Source: a virus
DNA length: 23,316 nucleotides
Strand: one strand, 5' to 3'
IMG/VR virus record: IMGVR_UViG_3300044911_000036
Span: 1 to 23,316 of that record
Positions 14,291 to 20,952 of the stretch are shown in pieces. The translations under genes were made by a program, and so were the position numbers. Each line of letters opens with the position of its first letter. Position 1 is the first letter of the stretch. The notes under the pieces were generated by a model that ran no database searches, was not told where the DNA came from, and saw only the letters and a list, made by a program, of their open reading frames with translations.

Positions 14291-14776
14291 TCATTCCCAT
14301 GTCAATGCGCTGTCCGGGCCAACCGTCAGCGGGTCAATTGGTTGACGCAGGAATGCGTCGTTGTAATAGCGCCAGCCCTTGTTGCCCTGGCCGCTCGGGA
14401 TCGTCATGTTGCCAAGCTGCATTTCGGTCGGGAAGGTCGATCTGGACAGCAGCGCCTTGTACGACATTTGAGCGTTGGCCTTCGTGTCTGGTGAAACTGT
14501 CTTACCATAACCCGGCGCGATGCGCACGGCCAGATTGAGGTGCATGGCTTCAAGCGCGTCATCGGGAACGCCGATGATCTGATCCAGATCGCTGGCAGCG
14601 TTGGACGACGGCAGAGGATAGCGCAGGCGGATGCCCTTGCCGTTCCACGTTGCCATCATCGCGTCGAGGCGCTGCAAGGCACCTTCCAACTGCTGCGGGG
14701 CCAAGTCGAAGACATAGCCAGCGAGGCCGATCTCTTCGAATGCCCGGTTCACGATGTCGCGCTTGGTGTATGCCAT
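14291..14776 (-). CDS. P22 gp4-like head-tail adaptor (tail accessory factor)
   Basis: The 161-aa protein matches P22 gp4 in size (166 aa) and style. It has an N-terminal KRDIVNRAFEEIGLAGYVFD helix pair, then LEGALQRLDAMMATWNGKGI, DDALEAMHLNLAVRIAPGYG, and a C-terminal arm with polar and aromatic residues (NKGWRYYNDAFLRQP). In P22, gp4 forms a ring under the portal and recruits gp10, and it has also been reported to have peptidoglycan-hydrolysing activity. The ATG at 14776 shares a base with the upstream stop; an adjacent in-frame GTG at 14779 is a less likely start. Its position downstream of the coat gene and upstream of the gp10-like gene fits the P22 order. Confidence 0.9.
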   Translation of the reverse strand: MAYTKRDIVNRAFEEIGLAGYVFDLAPQQLEGALQRLDAMMATWNGKGIRLRYPLPSSNAASDLDQIIGVPDDALEAMHLNLAVRIAPGYGKTVSPDTKANAQMSYKALLSRSTFPTEMQLGNMTIPSGQGNKGWRYYNDAFLRQPIDPLTVGPDSALTWE

Positions 14777-14997
14777 CACTCAGCCTCAGATTTGCGCGGA
14801 CGGCCACGCTTCGGCTTGTCCTCGGGTTCAGGATCTTGCACAGCACCGCTGGCGGCCTCAATAGCCTCTCGCACGGTGAAGTGCCAGCCAGCCTTGATGC
14901 TGGCTTCAATCTTATCATCTTCCACGATGCACAGATCAAACGTCTCGGTTGCGCTACGCTTGAACGCGCCGGGAGATTTGTAAAGCATGGTCGTCAT
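14776..14997 (-). CDS. Small protein with AT-hook-like C-terminal tail
   Basis: The 73-aa product has a compact N-terminal part (SPGAFKRSATETFDLCIVED, then AGWHFTVREAIEAA). Its acidic/proline linker leads to KPKRGRPRKSE, a near-perfect AT-hook core (basic residues flanking RGRP) that in known proteins inserts in the minor groove of AT-rich DNA. It starts by an ATGA overlap with a Lys-rich small gene and ends in a TGATG overlap with the gp4-like gene. Small proteins like this near capsid genes could help DNA packaging or head completion, but this is inference from the motif alone. Confidence 0.75.
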   Translation of the reverse strand: MTTMLYKSPGAFKRSATETFDLCIVEDDKIEASIKAGWHFTVREAIEAASGAVQDPEPEDKPKRGRPRKSEAE

Positions 14998-15146
14998 TTT
15001 TTGCCCTTCTTGGCTGTCTTTTCCGATGCCTTGAATGCGGCTGCGGTCGGCGCGCCCTTGGTGCCAGGCTTGCGCATCTTCTCGCCAGATCCAGCTTTGA
15101 TGCGCGCCTTCTTGGCTGCGATGTTTGCGTAGAGACCACCCGGCAT
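14994..15146 (-). CDS. Small Lys-rich protein, 50 aa
   Basis: A 50-codon gene opens MPGGLYANIAAKKARIKAGS and ends in KTAKKGKK, strongly basic throughout (KMRKPGTKGAPTAAAFKAS). Its ATG shares a base with the stop of the preceding 55-aa gene (TAATG) and its stop overlaps the next start (ATGA), so it fits exactly into a coupled series. I recall similar MPGGLYANI-type small basic proteins from other podovirus genomes. It may bind nucleic acid or capsid, but the function is unknown. Confidence 0.75.
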   Translation of the reverse strand: MPGGLYANIAAKKARIKAGSGEKMRKPGTKGAPTAAAFKASEKTAKKGKK

Positions 15147-15313
15147 TATTTCTTCCCCTTCGGTGCTTTGCCGGGCTTTCCGGCTTTCATGGCTGCGGTG
15201 CGTGCGGTGTTCAATGCGATGGCGATGGCCTGCTTGCGCGGTTTGCCAGACTTCTCCTCCATCTTGATATTCTCACCGATGGACGTGCGGCTGTAACCTT
15301 TTTTCAACGGCAT
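15146..15313 (-). CDS. Small basic protein, DUF6496-like, 55 aa
   Basis: The ORF encodes MPLKKGYSRTSIGENIKMEE followed by KPRKQAIAIALNTARTAA and a Gly/Lys/Pro-rich tail (KAGKPGKAPKGKK). The GYS...I..NI....G.PRKQAIAIAL pattern matches my memory of the phage family annotated DUF6496, of unknown role. The ATG at 15313 is used because an ATG five bases upstream gives only a four-residue frame. The gene lies after a terminator-like hairpin that follows the coat gene, so its expression may be lower than that of the coat protein. Confidence 0.75.
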   Translation of the reverse strand: MPLKKGYSRTSIGENIKMEEKSGKPRKQAIAIALNTARTAAMKAGKPGKAPKGKK

Positions 15314-15338
15314 GGCATTAAACCCCTAGATGGTTGAA

Positions 15339-15360
15339 GGGGGCGAGTTTCCCCGCCCCC
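15339..15360 (-). terminator. GC-rich hairpin after the coat gene, terminator or attenuator
   Basis: GGGGGCG at 15339-15345 pairs perfectly with CGCCCCC at 15354-15360, with an eight-base loop. On the transcript it lies 11 bases past the coat stop. The following bases are only CTTC-rich, not a true T-run, so termination is probably partial. A partial terminator here would raise coat protein levels over the downstream minor proteins, as is common for phage capsid genes. Confidence 0.65.
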
Positions 15361-15371
15361 AAAGATCACAA

Positions 15372-16667
15372 TCAGGGAACCTGATTGAAGAGCAAGATGC
15401 CCGACATTTCGGGCTGCTTGTTCACAACGCCGAAGAAGGTATCCATACGATACTTCGTGACGGCGGTGTTGATGTCGTAGAACTTCTGCATCACCAGTTC
15501 GATGCCCTGATCTGTGGTGCCACGCATGATTTCCACGCCAGCGTTAGCGGGGATTGCGTAACGGCCCGGCAGGATTTCCAGAGCGTCTTTCTGCCAGAAG
15601 CAGTTGATGTCAGCGGCATCGACGTTCATGATACGAACCGTCGAACCGTTGGCCGGGGTGGCCGTGACGTTCTTGTACTGCAGTTCAGCATCGGTGCCGC
15701 CCTGAGCCGAGATGATCGGCGGGGAGATGACGATGGTGTTGTTGCCTGCAGTGCCGCCGCCCGAGGTGATCGAGATCACGCGGAACGTCTTAAGCTGGCC
15801 AGTGTCGCCCTTGGTGATGTGATGCACCGCGTTGACGCCAGCCAAGGTGAAGCAGTCGCCAACACGCATAACAGCGCCAGCAGCCAGAGTGACGTTCAGC
15901 GACTCAAAGCGGTTGTCCACGTTGGAGGTTTCACCCGTACCTGCGGTCGAGGTGGCCACCGGGACGTAGTACTGGTTCGCGCCGTTGATGGTGATGTCGC
16001 CGACCGGGGTGGTGTTGGCCGCGATGCGGTTGGCATAGTCCATCTTGTAGGTCTGGAAGCCAGCGACTTCGCCGACGAACGAACGCTCGTAGGCGGTGGT
16101 CGGCTTGCCCGTCATGGTCTGACGGCCAGCGAGATCCGACGCCATGCCGTTATACGAGCGCGAAGACAGCGCCAGATAACGGTCGAACATCTGGACGCCC
16201 TGCTCGTTGAACACAGCGTCGCATTCAGCCACGTCCGAATAGCCGCCGGCAGAGCCAGAGCGGGTCACGACGAGGGTGGACTGAGCCGCTGCGACGTTCA
16301 TGATGGCGACGTTGATGTCCGAAGCAAGTTTCTGCTTTGCGGAATCGCCCAGGCGGCCTTCCTGCAACTGGTCGCGCAGTTCTTTCGCGTCCAGAGCAAA
16401 CGGCACGGTCTTGCTGAAGCCGATGGTGGCCGGGACAGCAAGCTGCGTGAAGTCAATGAAGCTGGACGAGATGTCGGTGCGCGGTGCGCCGTTGATCGAG
16501 GTCGCAATGTAGGGCTGCGGACGCCAGATCTGGTCGTTGGTGCGGGCCATCATTTCGTCGCCGGTGTTGTACACCGACACGTTGCGCGACATGACAAGAG
16601 CGTCGTTGAAGCCTTCGAGGATGTTCTCGAACGCTACGCGCTCTTCTTTACTAAACGAGTTCGCCAT
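15372..16667 (-). CDS. Major capsid protein, P22 coat (gp5) family
   Basis: The 431-aa length equals that of P22 gp5 (430 aa) almost exactly. The N-terminus (FENILEGFNDALVMSRNVSV, NTGDEMMARTNDQIWRPQPY) and the segments DFTQLAVPATIGFSKTVPF, KELRDQLQEGRLGDSAKQKL and TYERSFVG-like AYERSFVGEVAGFQTYK are typical of P22-type coat proteins. These are HK97-fold shells with an inserted domain. Coat monomers assemble on the scaffold around the portal. It lies directly after the scaffold gene with 25 bases between, and AAGGACCGCTAAAATG gives the start. A GC-rich hairpin follows the stop. Confidence 0.93.
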   Translation of the reverse strand: MANSFSKEERVAFENILEGFNDALVMSRNVSVYNTGDEMMARTNDQIWRPQPYIATSINGAPRTDISSSFIDFTQLAVPATIGFSKTVPFALDAKELRDQLQEGRLGDSAKQKLASDINVAIMNVAAAQSTLVVTRSGSAGGYSDVAECDAVFNEQGVQMFDRYLALSSRSYNGMASDLAGRQTMTGKPTTAYERSFVGEVAGFQTYKMDYANRIAANTTPVGDITINGANQYYVPVATSTAGTGETSNVDNRFESLNVTLAAGAVMRVGDCFTLAGVNAVHHITKGDTGQLKTFRVISITSGGGTAGNNTIVISPPIISAQGGTDAELQYKNVTATPANGSTVRIMNVDAADINCFWQKDALEILPGRYAIPANAGVEIMRGTTDQGIELVMQKFYDINTAVTKYRMDTFFGVVNKQPEMSGILLFNQVP

Positions 16668-16692
16668 TTTAGCGGTCCTTCATGTGTGGGGG

Positions 16693-17556
16693 TTAGCCCT
16701 TGGCCTTCTGCTTCTTATACTGGAAAACCTTGGAATAGTCGCCAGTCTTTTCTGCTTCAGACCGCAGGCGGTCTAGGGTGCTGTCAACCGCGCCAGACGG
16801 GCGGGCGGTGCCGCTGATCTTGCGCTCGGGTGACGATTGAGCCTTACGGTTCGAGATCTTCAACTGCGTCTCCAATTTCGCAACCGCGAAGGCGAACTTC
16901 ACGGGATCGGTGATGGAAGCGATTTCCTTCGCTTTTTTCGGGTTCTTGCCCAGAGCATAAACGACAAGAGCCGGGTTTTCGGCACCTTGCACAATCATCC
17001 CCTGCTGCATGACGCTAAGGGTGTCTTGGACGACATCCTCGGCAAACTCAAAGTCACGCACCTTCAGGCTGGCCTTCGCCCCCTGATAGCCCTCCAACTT
17101 GCGCTCCCATTCTTTCTGAACAGCTTGGTGTTCAGACTTCATGGCAGCCTCACGGTCGTCGTGCTGGCGCTTCTTGTCGTACCATGCGGTAAGTTCCCGC
17201 TCGTATCGGTCGGTGTCGTAATCGGCTTTCTCAAGCGTTGGCTTCGGTCCAAGGGGCGCGACCCCAGGTGTGTTCCGCTGTTCGACCTGCGCTAGACGCT
17301 GTTCAAGCTCCTTGGCTCGACGTTTCTCCTCACGATACTGCTTGCGAAGGTCACGAACCCAATCGGGCGCGCGGGCCTCCTCATCTTCTTCCGGGGCTGG
17401 CGCTTCCCCGTTAATCGAAATGACGACCTCTCCATCTTCGGCATCATCGCCTTCACCTTCAGCCTCGTCTGCCATCTCGGCATCTTCGGCCTCTAGTTCA
17501 GTTTCTTCAGCCTCGACTTCAAAGTCCTCTTCGATCTGTTCTGCCAATTCAGTCAT
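16693..17556 (-). CDS. Scaffolding protein, P22 gp8-like
   Basis: The 287-aa product is close to the P22 scaffold length (303 aa). It has a very acidic N-terminus (about residues 8-65, for example VEAEETELEAEDAEMADEAE). A charged coiled-coil region follows (VRDLRKQYREEKRRAKELEQ), then a long helical middle and a basic C-terminal tail (YSKVFQYKKQKAKG). In P22 the basic C-terminal helix-turn-helix binds the coat protein and the scaffold leaves the procapsid intact on packaging. Position between portal and coat genes is diagnostic. GAGGATCGCATG gives the start. The acidic stretch is unusually long but within the habit of such proteins. Confidence 0.9.
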   Translation of the reverse strand: MTELAEQIEEDFEVEAEETELEAEDAEMADEAEGEGDDAEDGEVVISINGEAPAPEEDEEARAPDWVRDLRKQYREEKRRAKELEQRLAQVEQRNTPGVAPLGPKPTLEKADYDTDRYERELTAWYDKKRQHDDREAAMKSEHQAVQKEWERKLEGYQGAKASLKVRDFEFAEDVVQDTLSVMQQGMIVQGAENPALVVYALGKNPKKAKEIASITDPVKFAFAVAKLETQLKISNRKAQSSPERKISGTARPSGAVDSTLDRLRSEAEKTGDYSKVFQYKKQKAKG

Positions 17557-17581
17557 GCGATCCTCGCGATTTTCTCACCCA

Positions 17582-19651
17582 TTACATTGTGCGGCTGGGC
17601 GGTTGCCGCATTCCGGTGGCGACGGTCTCTTGCAGAGCCTTCGCCGTTTCTACGACGTTGGTGCGCTCTTTCTGCTGAATGCCAGCAAGCACCTCAACGG
17701 TCTTGGCGCGGGTCTCTTCCGCACGCGCCAAGGTGTATTCTGTATTGGCCTGAGCCTGGCCCGCTTTGGCCTGCGCTTCCATCGCGGCGGCCTGAAGATA
17801 AAGCGCCTGCGGATCGGGCTGCTGCGCGGCCTGCATTTCGGCCAACAGCTTCTCGCCTTCCTGCTCGGTCGGCTGGATGACGCCCATCTTGATCAGCTTG
17901 TCGCGGAAGTAGGCACGCACCTCGCCGATGCCCTCGCCGTCCATGTTCATCATGGCCATCGATGTCAGCACCTGCTGCGTCTCAGGATCTGGCGCGATCT
18001 GGATCATGCCCAACAGCGCGCGAACCGTGGCGCTGCGCTTGGTGGCCGAGGCCGGGCCGACATCGACAGCCACGTCAAACTTGGCATTGGACAGGTCGTT
18101 TTCGTATTCGACTTCGCCGGTCTTGGGGTTGAGCATCGGCTTGCCGATCTCAATGCTGGACAACTCACCGCCGAGGCCCACAGACTTCATCTTGCGGCCA
18201 GGCTCGACCACGATGTCACGCGCCATCGACAGCCAGACCTCACCGCAACGCTTCACGGCCTTGGACATGTTCGACATGTAGATAAAGGTCTGCATGTCCA
18301 GACGCTGCTGGATCAGTTCCACGGCCTTGCCGCTGATGTTGGAGACGACCTCCTCGGCAGCGTCGGGCTTGCCCAGCAGATCGCTCATGTCCTGCTCAGT
18401 AATCTGCAACAGGCCAGCGAGCGCAGGCGGGATCTGCGGCGGCTTGGTGTAGCCGACCGGGCCGGCAAGCGTCTCACCGCCGTTGGCATCGGTCACGGTG
18501 TTCAGGAGCAGGTAGGGATAGTTTTTGAGGTTGTCCTCGGACCACATCATTTCGTGGCCGGCGACCTGCTCGGGCGTAAAGATCGGCTTCTCAACGGTCG
18601 AAAGCGCGCTGATCTCGCCCAGCTTGGAAAGCTGCATGTTCTTCAGCCGCTGGGCATCCTTGGCCAAACGCACATGACCCATGCACCGCTCGACGTTGTC
18701 CACGAACCAACGCTTGCCGTAGACCGGAATGATCGGGATCTGGTCGCCGGCAATGTAGCCGCTGTCCTCCAGCACCTTGCTGCCGCTCATGATGTACTTG
18801 CGCACCTTGCGGCGCTTCACGCGGCGCTGGCGGACCTCTTTGGTGCCGACAGCCTCAAGCATCGTTTCCAGTTCAGGATCTTGCTCGAAGTCTTTTTCAG
18901 AATACTTTTCTTCCTGCCCGTCGAGGGTCTGGAAAATGCGGATCAGTTCCGACGCCTCTTCGACGCGGTAGACCTCGGCAACGTAGACGACATCAGGTGT
19001 CGCCCAGTCAAATCCCACCTGCTGGATGCCCTTCGGCCAGGTGGTCGGGTCATCTTCCCAGACTTCGCGGTAGGCATCTGGCGTCATCGCCGTCAGCACA
19101 TAGCACATGCGCGCGTCAGACTTGTCCTGGCGCTTGGCATCCAGATCGAAGAACACGGTGGTGTCAGCGTCATAGATCGGCTCAATGCGGATGCGCTGCT
19201 TTTCGTTCTCTTCGTCGTACTCGTCTTCGTAGACAGCACGCAGGCGGAATGCACCGAAGCCACCGCCGACAGCCTCCTCGAAAGCGTTGTCGTAGGCTTC
19301 ATTGGCGCCGCTGTCCTGCTCGTCAGAACGGAACAGGCCATCGCACACGTCGGCCATCTTGTCGTCGTCGGTGCCGTCCTTGCTCACGAAGTCAACCGTG
19401 ATGCGGTTGTTGCGGTATTCGTTGATGATCCGCATGACGGACAGGTGAACCTTGTTCACCTCAAACTTGGGCTTGTTTAGATATTGCTCATAGAGGTTGC
19501 CCTCCCACTGCGCGCCCGAGATCGAGTAAAAGCGGCGATCCTCCAAGCACTGCAAACGCTCATCGCGCATGGTGCTTTGGATGGTGTCAAACTCTGACAT
19601 CGCTTCGGCATGAACATTTGCAAGCCGCTGGTCTCTGGTCATGCGGGCCAA
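17582..19651 (-). CDS. Portal protein, P22 gp1-like
   Basis: The 689-aa protein is near the size of P22 portal (725 aa). Recognisable segments are DERLQCLEDRRFYSISGAQW, VNKVHLSVMRIINEYRNNRI, GGFGAFRLRAVYEDEYDEEN, IPVYGKRWFVDNVERCMGHV and SGKAVELIQQRLDMQTFIYM. The C-terminal 80 residues are a helical Ala/Gln/Glu-rich region (QAAAMEAQAKAGQAQANTEY) like the barrel of P22 portal. Twelve copies form the ring through which DNA is packaged and ejected. The start is unsettled: a TTG at 19651 has AAAGG eight bases upstream, while the ATG nine bases downstream (19642) is farther from it. I list the TTG. The gene follows the large terminase after 61 bases. Confidence 0.93.
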   Translation of the reverse strand: MARMTRDQRLANVHAEAMSEFDTIQSTMRDERLQCLEDRRFYSISGAQWEGNLYEQYLNKPKFEVNKVHLSVMRIINEYRNNRITVDFVSKDGTDDDKMADVCDGLFRSDEQDSGANEAYDNAFEEAVGGGFGAFRLRAVYEDEYDEENEKQRIRIEPIYDADTTVFFDLDAKRQDKSDARMCYVLTAMTPDAYREVWEDDPTTWPKGIQQVGFDWATPDVVYVAEVYRVEEASELIRIFQTLDGQEEKYSEKDFEQDPELETMLEAVGTKEVRQRRVKRRKVRKYIMSGSKVLEDSGYIAGDQIPIIPVYGKRWFVDNVERCMGHVRLAKDAQRLKNMQLSKLGEISALSTVEKPIFTPEQVAGHEMMWSEDNLKNYPYLLLNTVTDANGGETLAGPVGYTKPPQIPPALAGLLQITEQDMSDLLGKPDAAEEVVSNISGKAVELIQQRLDMQTFIYMSNMSKAVKRCGEVWLSMARDIVVEPGRKMKSVGLGGELSSIEIGKPMLNPKTGEVEYENDLSNAKFDVAVDVGPASATKRSATVRALLGMIQIAPDPETQQVLTSMAMMNMDGEGIGEVRAYFRDKLIKMGVIQPTEQEGEKLLAEMQAAQQPDPQALYLQAAAMEAQAKAGQAQANTEYTLARAEETRAKTVEVLAGIQQKERTNVVETAKALQETVATGMRQPPSRTM

Positions 19652-19712
19652 GTTGCGCGCCTTTCGCTGGATATTTGGGCCGAAGTATACGGCAGGTTGA
19701 TCCGAATATCAA

Positions 19713-20939
19713 TCACCGTGCCATCGGCATGCTGACGGGGACAAGGCGGGCCTTCGGCTTGTCCTGCTTGGCCACGCGACGGGCGCCCTCGCAGGCATAG
19801 CGCAGCGCGTCGATGACGTGGTTTTCCTTGTCCTCCAGCACAGGCAAGATGCTGCCCGTGTCCCGGTCGGTCTTGTAGCTGTAGAGCGTCAGTTCATCAA
19901 TGGTGTGCTTGCAGCGGGGATGCACCACGATGTCAAAAGACTTCAGCCATTCGACGCCCTCCTCGACCGACTTCGGCCCCTTGACCGCCGGCATGATCTT
20001 CGGAAAGCCGTTCTTGCGCATGTGGCTGATTGTCTCGGGCCGCGCGCTGTCGGCCACCATCGGCCAGCGTTCAGCCTCGGGGATCGTCATAAACAGCGAA
20101 GGCGTGTCAACGATCTCGCAGCCCACCTGATAGGCTTCGTGATCGATATACAGCTTGCGCCCGATGATGTGGCAGCGAATGCCGACGGTCGGGTCAGTGG
20201 CAAAGCCCCAGTCAGCGCCGAGGCGATGGACGGCATCAGGCGGTGCCTCAAAGTCCTCAATGGTCCAGTTCTTGAACACGCGGGTTTCGCTGTTGCGGAC
20301 ATACTCGCCCTTCCAGACGTGCAGGTATTTGTCTGGATCTCTCCGCTTGTCGTATTCCATTTCGTCCTTGAGAACGTCAGGGAACCACGGGTTGTCGCTA
20401 TAGTTCACCTCGACGATCACGCTGTCAGGCGGCGGCGTTGGCCCACGCAGCAGGCCCTCAATGGGGTCCGTGTCGAAACGTGGGTTCCAACTGAACAGCA
20501 GTTGCGATCCTGGCTTGCGGATGGTCGGGCGCAGGAGATCCAGCGAGAACTGGCTGATCGACTGGGCTTCTTCCACCCAAGCGATGTCAAAGCCCTCCAG
20601 CGACTTCACGCTGTCGGCTGTGTGGTTCTGCATGCCTTGGAAGATGATCACGCCGCCGTGCGGGCATTTGATCTCTGCCTGCTGCACCTGAAACAGATGA
20701 CCGACGCCCAATTCCTCGATCTTGTTTTCGATCAGCTTCTTGACCGACTGCTTCAGCGACTTCTGCACCTCGCGCACGCAGACCACGTCGGTCTTGCGCA
20801 TCACGCAACGCTCCACGATCCATTCCGCAAAGAAGGTTGACTTGCCAGAGCCGCGCCCGCCGAACGCCCCGATGTAGCGGGCGCTCTCGCGTTGCAGGAT
20901 TGGCAGCGCCCAGCGAGGCGTGTTGATGGTGAGGTTCAT
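19713..20939 (-). CDS. Terminase large subunit (PBSX/Terminase_3 type)
   Basis: The 408-aa ATPase-nuclease shows the P-loop GGRGSGKST (about residues 27-35), a Walker B with catalytic Glu in IAWVEEAQS (about 119-127), and a coupling motif FSWNPR (about 150-155). The C-terminal RNase H-like nuclease acidic residues lie in GADWGF (about 244), MVADSARPE (about 298) and HVIDALRYAC (about 378). It docks on the portal, pumps DNA into the procapsid and cuts the concatemer. Unlike P22, whose small terminase gene lies directly upstream, the small terminase here is separated by the 477-aa gene. GGA lies just before the ATG; no strong ribosome site is seen. Confidence 0.95.
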   Translation of the reverse strand: MNLTINTPRWALPILQRESARYIGAFGGRGSGKSTFFAEWIVERCVMRKTDVVCVREVQKSLKQSVKKLIENKIEELGVGHLFQVQQAEIKCPHGGVIIFQGMQNHTADSVKSLEGFDIAWVEEAQSISQFSLDLLRPTIRKPGSQLLFSWNPRFDTDPIEGLLRGPTPPPDSVIVEVNYSDNPWFPDVLKDEMEYDKRRDPDKYLHVWKGEYVRNSETRVFKNWTIEDFEAPPDAVHRLGADWGFATDPTVGIRCHIIGRKLYIDHEAYQVGCEIVDTPSLFMTIPEAERWPMVADSARPETISHMRKNGFPKIMPAVKGPKSVEEGVEWLKSFDIVVHPRCKHTIDELTLYSYKTDRDTGSILPVLEDKENHVIDALRYACEGARRVAKQDKPKARLVPVSMPMAR

Positions 20940-20952
20940 TGGGGTCCGACTA

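Noticed and set aside
15330-16817. A 495-codon plus-strand frame
   Set aside because: It is antisense to the well-recognised P22-type coat gene, with low-quality composition and no family resemblance.
17270-19480. A 736-codon open frame on the plus strand
   Set aside because: It is antisense to the portal and scaffold start. GC-rich third positions of the real genes remove stops on the opposite strand, and its residue pattern (His/Arg/Leu-rich) is that of a shadow.
19818-20840. A 340-codon plus-strand frame
   Set aside because: It is antisense to the large terminase, whose motifs are unmistakable.
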